Source: Erodium maritimum (taxonomy: Eukaryota; Streptophyta; Magnoliopsida; Geraniales; Geraniaceae). Taken from it: DNA of 64,000 nt. A program made the position numbers and the translations under genes. Where the stretch lies: positions 64,527,675 through 64,591,674 of the forward strand of contig OY997594.1 in the NCBI GenBank assembly GCA_963921825.1, given 5' to 3'. Below, one piece after another: positions 34,561 to 44,213 of this stretch (the first letter of the stretch is position 1; each line of letters starts with the position of its first letter). The notes under the pieces are model-generated. The model did not search any database, was not told the DNA's origin, and worked only from the letters and a program-made list of their open reading frames with translations.

Positions 34561-35167
34561 ACCGCCTGACCTGACAGGGATCGGTAAAGGGCGAGAGAGA
34601 GAGGGGTTACTGAGCAGCTGGCATGCGATCCTTTGTGATCTTGTTTGGTGTGCGATCCTTTGTGATCTGGGGTGTTGTGTGGTTGTCTGTCGTGTCTTTG
34701 GAGGAGGTCGTCAATCGTTGTGTCGGGTCTACATTACGTGTTCGAGTGTTGAGTCGGTTGAGGAAAGTAACAGTGGGTGTGTGTCAGTCGGAGTACTTGA
34801 GTTGGGGACAGTGATCCCCGGTGTTGAGTTTGTTGTTGGTGTTACCGGCATTGTCTGCTAAGTATGCCGTAGTCAGTCTGTTATCTGTGGTGGTGAGCGA
34901 ACGCTCACCCCTAGCTGCTTTTCCTACAAGTACCGGTCGCAGGTTGGACTAGGTGAGCTTCCGAAGCTTGAAGAGCTAGGAGCGGGATTCTTGGTTTACT
35001 TTTGAGTCTAGCGACGTATACCTTGCTTTTTTTCCATTTGTTGGGACGTATCTTTAAGTTGTAAACAAATGGTGATTTTAAAGTGATTTATGTAAAGGGT
35101 TTCAAAATGTTTTATTGTTTTAAACGTTCGCGTCCTGAGTTCGGTTTACTGAAATTGGGGCGTGACA

Positions 35168-36480
35168 ACAGATCTAACCAAAACCAAAATGAGTATTGCT
35201 AAGGTACCCAGAAGCAAAGCTGAGCTTGAGACAGATCCAGCTTGTGGATGAAGTGCAACAAAAGGCAAAGGTTGTCCAAGCTTAATCTGAAAATGGGGTA
35301 GGCAGGCTCTTGCAAGGAGGTAGATGAGCAAATATGAGAGCCCAAAGCGCAGTGCTAACCAAAACCTGCAAGGGAAACCTCAGACACAAAAAACAGAAAA
35401 ACAAGAGAACCACTCACCTAAGGAAATACCCACACACCGAAGAGAGGGAAGAAGATGAACCCACACACTGGCCAAGAGGAAGGCCCAACCATAAAACCAG
35501 AAGAAAAAAAAACAAACCTTACCAAACTCAGAAGTCTCTCCCCAAACCAGACCCAAACACCCCAAGAGTGAGCTGAGAGCCAACTCTAAAATGAGAAGAA
35601 ATGGCCTTTTAAGTGAAAGGTGTTCCACTCCCAGCTGTAAGATTGATGTACAACTTGTGAAAGATCTCTGAGGATGAGGGTGAGTGGCCATTGAAGAGCT
35701 CAGAATTCCTGGCAAGCCAGATTTTCCAGCATGTGAGTTGTATGAGCTTTTTCTAGTGCCTTATGAGCTTGTGATGCTGTAGAGAAGACCAGGAAGTAAA
35801 GAGATCTCTAATTGAGCCAGGCATTATCCAAGATATTCCCCACCAGTTTATAACATAGCTCCAAACCAGCCAAGCTTTAGGGCAATGTAGGAGAGCATGA
35901 ACTCCATCCTCATAGTCAAAATTGCATATATGACATGTGATCTGATCTAATGGAAGGGGCATTCCTCTTCTTTCCAGAAAGCATTTAGTAGGAATTGAGT
36001 CCAGGCAAGCGAGCCAGCAAAAGGCTGTGATTTTAGGGGGCAAGGAGACTGTTCAAAGCTCTTTGGACCAAGAAAAGGCAAGAGAAGAGGGGTTGTCTTG
36101 CTGTTGAAGTAATCTATAAAGCTTTTTGACTATGAATCCTTTGACATCCCAACAGAGAGTGTCTTGTATTGAGGAGGAGAGGTGTACCCCATGGAGAATC
36201 ATGGAGAGGGTATTCAGATCATCAGCTGCTCTTCCCCTTGGTTCTAACCTGAAGTTTAGGTTTCATGCATACCCAGACCAAGCTTCAGCAACCAACATCT
36301 TTTTGGATTGGGATCTAAGGAATAATCTTGGAAAAAGGTGTTTGAAAGCCACCTCCACCCACCAAACATCCCCCCAAAAGAAAATTTGATTCCATGTACC
36401 CAAATTCAAAGAGAGGCCTCTTATACCAAAGAAAGCGGTGAAGTTTGGATCTTTATTTAACTGAATAATTTGATCCATTA
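35168..36480 (-). mobile_element. LINE-8, C-terminal ORF2 and 3' part
   Basis: On the minus strand this continues the ORF2 that starts right of the Ty3 element. It has NQIFFWGDVWW and LFPRLFLRSQ at about 36400-36280, then the zf-RVT domain at 36043-35800: KITAFCWLACLDSIPTK with C-x2-C and H-x4-C as CHIC...HALLHC. A T-rich 3' UTR follows to 35168, where it meets the outer LTR end. The Ty3 insertion at CATTA (36476-36480) separates it from 49024-50345. A few frame breaks occur. Confidence 0.8.
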
Positions 36481-39400
36481 TGTAAGAACCACTCTCGGTC
36501 AACGCCAGTCAAATCGGCGAAAAATAGGAAAAATTTAAAAAATTTCGACAGACACCTAAATGAACCTAAATTTGACCCCGAGGGTCATATCGGACTTGAG
36601 TTGACCCCGATATCGACCAAAGTGAGTTCTGGGGGACTAAGGGCAACTTTCTGACTAGTTTGGGAAAGGTTGACTTTTGTTGGAAAAGTCAATCGAGCGA
36701 CGTTTTGGTCCGTTCGAGGCTCGTTTGGGATCCAAAAAGCTTAGCCGTCGTCACAGCGGTCTTAGTTGAGCGTTTCCTTGTAGCCCGTGAAGTTTCGTAA
36801 TTTCTTGGAAAATGGGCCCGTTCGGGGCCCGAGACAGCCGAATTTCGCGAATCTGACAGAAAAATATCAACAAAGATATTTGTTTAAAGAGGTGGGACCC
36901 ACAAGACACTTGTCACCCAAATGGTGGTAGTTGGTTTTTAAAATAAAGAAAAAGGAAGAATGGATGGTAGTTTTGTAATTAAGGGGTAGTAGGTATTTTT
37001 TTGAACAAAACAAAAGGAAGAATGAGTGGTGATGTTCGGCCATTAACAAAAAAAAAAGGAGAAAGTAGAGAGAAGAAGGAGAAAGAGAAAAAGGAAAAAA
37101 AGGAAAAGAAAGTGTGACGTTTTGGTGATTTCCCGACGATCCAACCGGCAGATCGTCTCAACGGTTGAAGAATCGAGCTCCCGTCGTCATTCCCTACGGT
37201 GAGCACCTAATCGATTTTCGTTTTGATACGTTTGAAAGTTAGGGTTTGGGTTTAAATGGGTAAAATATGGATGAGCCGAGGTGTTGGGTTTGTTGGAGGC
37301 GTTTTGGAGCAAAGAATGAGCGTTTTCCGGTGACCGGAGGCTCGGGGGAGCTCCGGCCACCGTGGGTGGTGGCTGGCCGGAGCTAGAACCGGCCACCACC
37401 ATCGTGAACCGGCCCAAAACCGGCCTAGCCACCCACGGCAAAAAATGGCCGGGTGGGGCCCACGTGCTCGGGTCTCGTGTTTGCGTGTTCGAGTGGTTTA
37501 GGACGTTCCCCAAGTCGTTAATCCACACCCGGAACGAATTTTGGAATTAAATTGTAAAAGTTGTAAATGACGGGTTTAGAAACTTTAAACGCGAATTAAA
37601 TTGCTCGAAAGTCGAAAATTGATTCCGTCGATTGCGTTGGAACCCTTGAATTATTCTAAGACCGTAGAAACGAAAACGGGAATTTTTGGAGCCCCGGAAG
37701 GGCGTTTTCAAAACCCGGGCAGATTCGCCGAGCCGGGCGAATCGGGCCTTTACGGGTCCATTATCGACACTGTCGAGTAATTGGGAAGTTTGGGAGTGAT
37801 CGACATTGTCGGGATTGCATTTGGGCGTCAAGTGTATTAAAATTCAGTTTATGCCTGCGAACTTAAAGGTGTTTTAAATTGTGTTCTTATTAGATCGTGC
37901 CACCGACAGAGGAAAGGGAAAGCTAGGCGAGTGATCGTGAGCACGCCGGAGCTTGGTCGTGAGCTTTTGGGGAAAGCGTACGAGGTAGGGAAAAGTAGCC
38001 GGATCTCGGCCCTGACTAGGGAAAGTTAACGGTAGAAATGCATGTGACACTTAGGTGTCGTGGGTTAAGTAAGTTTATCGAATAATAGAAAGGCAGGCGA
38101 CAACGGGTGGTGTCGTATGATACGGGAACGTATCGAACAATAGAAATGCATGTGACACTTAGTAGTGTCCTAGGAGCAGTGAACGTATTGATATTAGAAA
38201 TACTGGAGGCATTTGGTTATTCCCGGAGGTTGATTGTATTGTTTATGAGTGCCCGTGAGGTTGTTAAACCCGTATTTTATTGTCGGTGTGTCTTGGGTGG
38301 CCATGAGTGCCCGTGGGATTGTTAAACCCGTATTTTACTGCTGGTGTGTCTTGGGTGGCCATGAGTGCTCGGGAGGTTGTTGAACCCGTGTTTTACTGTT
38401 GGTGTGTCTAGGGTGGCCATGAGTGCCCGTGGGGTTGTTAAACCCGTATTTTACTGTTGGTGTGTCTTGGGTGGCCATGAGTGCCCGTGAGGTTGTTGAG
38501 CCCGTGTTTTACTGTTGGTGTCTTGGGTGGCCATGAGTGCCCGTGAGGTTGTTAAACCCGTATTTTATTGTTGGTGTGTCTTGGGTGGCCATGAGTGTCC
38601 GTGGGGTTGTTGAACCCGTGTTTTACTGTTGGTGTCTTGGGTGGCCATGAGTGCCTATGGAGTGTTAAACATGTGTTGTTGTTTTTTGTTGAACTTTTGT
38701 TGTGATTGTGGTTGCCTGAGGATGAGGATAGGTCGACCGCCTGACCCGACAAGGATCGGGGAAGTTGCGTGGGTGTTGGCTAGCCTCCCGACAGAGATCG
38801 GTAAGGTTGAGCATTCTTTAGCGATGAAGGGCAGCTCCCCTTCCAACCAGCTATCGGAAAAGTATTGCGTTGTATGTCGCTAACAGGTCGACCGCCTGAC
38901 ACGACTGCGTGTCGGGGAAGTTGCGTGGGGCAGGCTCGAGCCCAGCCGGTTAGCAACCGGCACTGAGCAGCTGGAGTGCGATCCTTTGTGATCTTGGGTG
39001 TTGCGTGGTTATCTTTGAGTCTTTGGTGGAAGTCGTAACCGCTGTGTTGGGTCTACATTACGTGTCCGGGTGTTGAGTCGGTTGAGGAAAGTAACAGTTT
39101 GTGTGTCAGTCGGGTTACTTGGGTTGGGGATAGTAGTCCCCTGTGTTTGTTTTTTTGTTGGTGTTTCCGGCATTTTCTGCTAGTATGCCGTAGTCAGTCT
39201 GGTATCCGTGGTGGTGAGCGAACGCTCACCCCTAGCTGCTTTTCCTACAGGTACTGGTCGCGAGATGGACTAGGTGAGCTCTCGAAGCTTGAAGAGCTGG
39301 GACCAGGAGTCCGGGTTTCCTTTTGAGTTTAGCGACGTACGCCTTGTCTTTTGTCCACTTGTTTGGGACGTGCTTTTGAGTTGTAAATTATTATTTTGAT

Positions 39401-39506
39401 TAACTAAATGGTGATTTTAAGCGATTATTTAAAAAGGTCTGAAAATGGTTTTATTGTTTTACTGTTCGTGTTCCGGGTTCGGTTCTACTGAATTTGGGGC
39501 GTGACA
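36481..39506 (+). repeat. 5' LTR of the Ty3 element (subfamily B)
   Basis: 3026 bp, TGTAAGAACC...GGGGCGTGACA. Layout: start region with GACGTTTTGGTCCGTTCG; purine-rich leader (36930-37130); CCCTACGGTGAGCACC near 37196; GC-rich GAGCTCCGGCC part; minisatellite 38236-38690; hairpin GGTGAGCG-AA-CGCTCACC at 39213-39230 followed by CTGCTTTTCCTACAG ending 39250; AT-rich tail. Confidence 0.9.
38236..38690 (+). repeat. Minisatellite in the 5' LTR
   Basis: About eight units of roughly 55-62 bp with GTCTTGGGTGGCCATGAGTG, CCCGT and a TTTTACTGTTGGTG spacer. The same array, with small differences, is at 47730-48170 in the 3' LTR, and shorter ones are at 28880-29099 and 34000-34200. Confidence 0.9.
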
Positions 39507-39509
39507 GCT

Positions 39510-39521
39510 TGGTATCAGAGC
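39510..39521 (+). other. Primer-binding site, initiator tRNA-Met type
   Basis: TGGTATCAGAGC begins four bases after the 5' LTR end. It is the complement of the 3' end of plant initiator tRNA-Met, used to prime minus-strand DNA. Confidence 0.9.
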
Positions 39522-40860
39522 TCGAGGTTTCACACCTCGGACTGTACGTCAATTAGGTAGGGAGAGTTGAGTCATTAAAAGTCCCGTCGTGCGTGGGTTG
39601 CGCAAGTCGGAAACCGTGTGTAGACCCGTAGTGACATGAGTCCTGTTTGTTGTTGTTGTGTGTGTGCAGTACGGTTGTTACTGGCATAATGATAGTGTTG
39701 CTGCGTGAAACGTTTTTAAGTTGTCGCGACTCGACTCAGGAGCGCTCTTGTAGTCGAACGTGACGGTGCTGATATCAAGTGGGTACAAGGTAGTTCGGGG
39801 ACGCCTGGACCGGGTTGTGACTACGTGATGTCAAGAAATGAGGTTTTATAATGAAAAGGAGAAAGTTTTAAAAAAATTGTTTGGCCTTGTGGGCATGTGT
39901 TTTAAAATTGGTTGGCTCTGTGGGCGTGTGTTTGAATTGGTTGGTCCGGTGGGCATGTGTTTAAATTGGTTGGCCCGGTGGGCGTGTTTTGATTTAGGTT
40001 GGCCCGGTGGGCGTGTTTTGATTTTGGTTGGCCTTATCGGCTTGTATTTGAGGTTGGGTGACTTGAATTTGTCTGTGAGTCGTTGTGCGTGAGTTGTTAA
40101 ATTGGTGATCGAGCGTGTGTGACGCTTAAGACCGTTTTTGGGGTTAAAAAGGGGTAAAAATGGAGTCTGAAACGAATTTGGGTTTAGGGTTCCTGTCTTG
40201 TTCCACCGTCTTGATTGTGTAGTTTGAGTGTTGGTTTTGCATGGCTGTGTAAATGATTATTTTGGTTGTAGAGGCCGTAAGTTCGGTGTTAAAGGGTGAG
40301 GTCTTGGGTTCGAGACTCATCAATAACCTACTATAGTGATACAGCGCCTCGGTGTGAGAGTCTCACCACGGAGAGGGGTTAGGGTTGATGCGCCGCGACG
40401 CCATACGAACTAGGTTTCCCCTATGTGAACGGGTTGTTCGAGGTTTCCCTCATGTGAACGGGTGGTTTTAGGTTTCCTTCACGTGAGTGGGTTATTTGAG
40501 GTTTCCCTACGTGATCGGGTAATTGGGGTATTGAGGGTGTGAACAATAGTGGCTTGCGGAGTTGAGAACATGATCCCCGTTTGAGGTTTCCCTACGTGAT
40601 CGGGTAATTGGGGTATTGAGGTTGTGAGCAATAGTGTCTTGCTGAGTTGAGCACATGATCCCCGTTTGAGGTTTCCCTACGTGATCGGGTAATTGGGGTA
40701 TTGAGGTTGTGAGCAATAGTGGCTTGCGGAGTTGAGAATATGATCCTCATTCGAGGTTTCCCTTACGTGAGCGAGTATTTGAGGTATTGATAGCGTGAGC
40801 AGTGTGACGTTTTGGTTTCAGGTTTTGAGGTAATGGTTTGCCCTGGTTTGATTGGTAAGT
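39522..40860 (+). other. Internal leader of the Ty3 element, no gag seen
   Basis: 1.3 kb without a recognisable protein. It contains GGTTGGCC-(C/T)GGTGGGCGTGT repeats (39880-40040) and the 85-bp repeat at 40498-40752. The text resembles LTR sequence more than coding sequence. Confidence 0.55.
40498..40752 (+). repeat. 85-bp tandem repeat, three units
   Basis: Units start at 40498, 40583 and 40668, each with GAGGTTTCCCTACGTGATCG and ATGATCCCCGTTT or a variant. Weaker versions of the first 25 bp precede it from 40410. Confidence 0.9.
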
Positions 40861-40863
40861 CGT

Positions 40864-40950
40864 TAATGCTTTACTAGTATGCCATAATCGAACGGGTGTC
40901 CATGGAGATGAGCATAACGCTCATCCCCTTTACTACTTTTCCCGCAGGGG
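40864..40950 (+). promoter_or_regulatory. Diverged copy of the LTR hairpin/CAG block before pol
   Basis: CTAGTATGCC and then GATGAGC-ATAAC-GCTCATC (40907-40925), CCCC, a pyrimidine tract and CAG at 40945-40947. The same order, with GGTGAGC/GCTCACC arms, is found near the 3' end of the subfamily B LTRs. It stands about 120 bp before the protease text. Function unknown; an acceptor-like or structural RNA role is an inference. Confidence 0.6.
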
Positions 40951-41065
40951 ACGAGTAGCGAATATTGGTTTGGTTGCGGAAAGTTATAAGTAAATGCATA
41001 GAGGATTGTGTGAGGGTTGTACTATACCCTATCGGTGTGACTAATGGAGTGGTCGTTCGGTCTCT

Positions 41066-44000
41066 GATTTGGGCGTCATTTTTATTGGATACCGGGGCGT
41101 CACACTCGTTTGCTTCGTCGAGTTGTGCTGAGATGTTGGGGCTGAGTTTAGAGCCGTTGAGTCCATCCCTGCGTCTGGACACGCCGGTTGGTGGTGGTGT
41201 GGTGTTGACTAGGGTCTGTCGTGCCTGCGGAGTTAGAGAAGCGAACCGATACAGGAGGTTCGAGAGAGGGCTCAAGAGCCCTGATGCTGGATCGAGTCCT
41301 CACCCCGAGGATTGGGGTATGTTCGGAGTTGGTAGGCACGACGAAGGTAGAGGAGCGAGGTCTTAGAGAGACCGCGAGGTTCCGTGAGGTTCGGCAGCGA
41401 CTGAGCTTGTGCGTGTATCCGTGGGAAGGATACTTACGAAATGACATCCTTCGACGTGATCCTGAAAATGGATTGGCCGGCGAAGTGCCGAGCCAATATC
41501 GACTGTTACTAGCGACGAGTGACGGTGTCAACAGGCAACACGAAAGGTTCGTGTATTCTGGGCAGTAAGAGCGGAGTTCTCCTGTCGACTTTGTCCACAG
41601 TGGAGGAAGTATCAGCCGTGCAGAGCCGAGAGTTACCGCGAGTGGTGTGCGAGTTCCCCGAGGTCCTTCCGGAGGAGTTGAGCGGGTTGCCACCAGTTCG
41701 TGAGGTGGAGTTCAGGATTGGCCTGGTGCCGGGAACGGCAGCGATATCGATGGCGCCTTATAGGTTCGCGCAAGCAGAGTTAACCGAGCTGAAGCGTCAG
41801 CTCGAGGAGCTTCGGGAGAAAGGTTTTATCCGTCCGAGCACATCGCCGTGGGGAGCGCCAGCACTCTTCGTGAAGAAGAAGAAGAGTGGAGAGCTTCGGA
41901 TATGTATGGACTACCAGAAACTAAACCGAGTTACGGTGAAGAACCGATACCCGATGCCGAGAATTGACGACTTGTTCGACCAGTTGAGAGGGTCGACGTG
42001 CTTCTCGAAGATCGACTTGTGATCCGGATATTACCAGTTGCGAGTCCGAGAGGGGGGCGTCGCAAAGACCGCATTCCGGACACGTTGTGGGCATTACGAG
42101 TTCTTGGTGATGCCTTTTGGACTGACGAACGCACCTGCAACGTTCATGGATCTGATGAACAGTACATTCCGGCCGTTCTTAGATCAGTTTGTGGTGGTGG
42201 TTGTAGCCGACATCTTGATCTACTCGCAGAACGAGGCAGCGCATGAGGAACATCTGAGGGGTGTTCTGACCCTGTTCCGCACACATCAGCTATACGCCAA
42301 CCTGGAGAAGTGCGAGTTTTGGCTCGCTGAGGTGAGAGTCCTCGGTCACGTGGGGTCTTGTGACGATATATTGGTCGATCCGGCAAAGATCGACGCGGTT
42401 TTGAAGTGGGCGCGGCCCACGAGCGTCTTTGAGATCCGCAGCCTCTTGGGGGTGGCAGGATATTATCGACGGTTAGTACAGGACTTTGCGCGTCTAGCCG
42501 CGCCTATGACTCTTTTGACACGCAAGGGAGTCGGGTTTGTGTGGACAGAGGATTGTGAACGTGCGTTCACGGAGCTGAAGGCTCGTCTAACTACCGCTCC
42601 AGTGTTGATGGTGCCAGAGCGCGGGGTCGGGTATGAGGTCTATTGTGACGCGTCTGGGGAAGGACCGGGCTGTGTACTGATGCAGTTGGGTAGAGTTGTT
42701 GCTTATGGCTCCAGGCAGTTGAAGACACACTAGCGCAACTATCCTACCCATGACCTGGAATTAGCAGCATTGGTGTTCACGCTGAAAGGCTGGCGGTATT
42801 ATCAGTATGGCGAGAGATTTCAGGTGTTCTCGGGTCACAAGAGCCTTAAGTACATCATTTCCCAACGAGACCTGAACATGCGCCAGCGGCGATGGATGGA
42901 GTTACTTGAGGAGTACGACTTTGAGCTCCTCTACCATCCGGGTAAGGCGAATGTGGTCGCCGACACCCTAAGTAGAAAGTCGGTTCTGGGCATTGCTAAC
43001 ATATCAGTCCGAGAATGGGACATGATGGGGGAACTGGGCATGTTCGGGCTTGAACTAGAGGAGGTTACTGGTGGCGTGGCCATGTGCTCATTGGTGGCCC
43101 AGCCCTCACTACTTGGCCGGGGGATAGAGGCACAGTCGGTGGATGTCGAGACGACAGAGATCCGGGAGAGAGTTGCCGGCGGTGTTGACGCCGAGGGCTG
43201 GGATCGTCGTGCTAATTGGGAGTTACGGTATCGCGGAGGTTTGTTCGTACCGCGTAACGGTGGAGGCGACGAGCTGCGAGAGTCGCATCATTCGCGCCTG
43301 ACAGTGCACGTGGGTAGCCCTAGGAGGAGCTTGACATCAGGCGGCATATCTAGTGGAGCGGGATGCGGAAAGTGGTTGCGGAGTTAGTATCGCGGTGCCT
43401 CACTCGTCAGCATGTGAGAGCCGAACAACAGCGTCCCGCTGGATTATTGCAACCACTGCGAGTTGCACAGTGGAAATGGGGGGCACGTCACGATGGATTT
43501 CGTGAGCGGTTAGCTGAGTTCTCCTACAACGACAGCTTTCAGGCCAGTATCATGATGGCACCGTTCGAAGCGTTGTATGGTAGGCCGGGTCGATCTCCCG
43601 TGTGCTGGGCAGAAATGAGGAATAAGAGTTTACTGGGTATAGAACTGGTCCGAGAGACAACTGAGTTGTTTGTGCCGAAGCGTGAGCGGTTGAAGACCGC
43701 ACAGAGTCAGCAGGAGCTATGCTGACTGACGGCGCCGACCTCTCGAGTCTGTAGTCGGTGACCATGTATCCCTAGAGGTGAGTCCGAAAGGTGGACTGGT
43801 GCGTTTCAACTGCGGCAAAGGCAAGTTAGCCCCGCGGTGTATCGGGCCTTTCGAGGTCTTGAGCAGAGTGGGAGCAGTTGCATACCGACTTGCACTGCCA
43901 CCGCAACTTGGGAATATCCACGTTTCCCAGTTGCGGAAGTACATGCGGACCCCTCGCACGTCATTGAGTGGGCAGATGTCGAGGTAACGGGTGATGTCTC

Positions 44001-44165
44001 GTATAAGGAGAAACAGGTTGGGGAAATGAAACCACGAGAGCAGGTCCTGCGCGGGAAGGTTATCCATTAGAACGGGTGCAGTGGCGGCACCACGAGGCTG
44101 AGTCGACTCGGGAGCGCGAGGACGAGGGTCGCGCGAAATACCCCGATCTGTTCGACTCCTGAAGT
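41066..44165 (+). pseudogene. Ty3 pol fossil: protease, RT, RNase H, integrase, C-terminal domain
   Basis: Protease motif LLDTGASHSF near 41080-41110; reverse transcriptase about 41740-42330 ([27 protein letters not shown]); RNase H about 42540-42990 ([30 protein letters not shown]); integrase remnants about 43270-43720 (FSYNDSFQASI, APFEALYGR); and a C-terminal part about 43770-44165 (GKLAPRCIGPFEVL, VAYRLALPPQL, VEVTGDVSY) like Tekay chromoviruses. The middle of the integrase is shortened. The reading frame is broken several times. Confidence 0.88.
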
Positions 44166-44199
44166 TCGGTTGCTTTAAATTTCGCGGACGAAATTCCTT

Positions 44200-44213
44200 T
44201 AAAGGGGGTAGAT
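44200..44213 (+). other. Polypurine tract
   Basis: TTAAAGGGGGTAGAT directly before the 3' LTR, the plus-strand priming site of the Ty3 element. Confidence 0.8.

Larger units (their letters stand above)
27866..35167 (+). mobile_element. Outer LTR of subfamily B, 5'-truncated and interrupted
   Basis: Sequence from about 27866 matches subfamily B LTRs from roughly 0.83 kb inside their start (CGGTGACCGG...GAGCTCCGGCC). It runs to 29099, is broken by solo LTR B1, and resumes at 34000, ending GGGGCGTGACA at 35167. The first part of the LTR and one target duplication are missing, so a deletion joined it to LINE-7. The resumed part carries repeats of CTAGCCTCCCGACTGAG-type units (34270-34560) and the shared hairpin at 34892-34909. 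Confidence 0.75.

Noticed and set aside
38236-38690. CRISPR-like array
   Set aside because: Units are contiguous tandem repeats without unique spacers, inside a plant LTR.
39510-39521. tRNA gene
   Set aside because: Only the 12-base primer-site complement of tRNA-Met is present, next to an LTR end.
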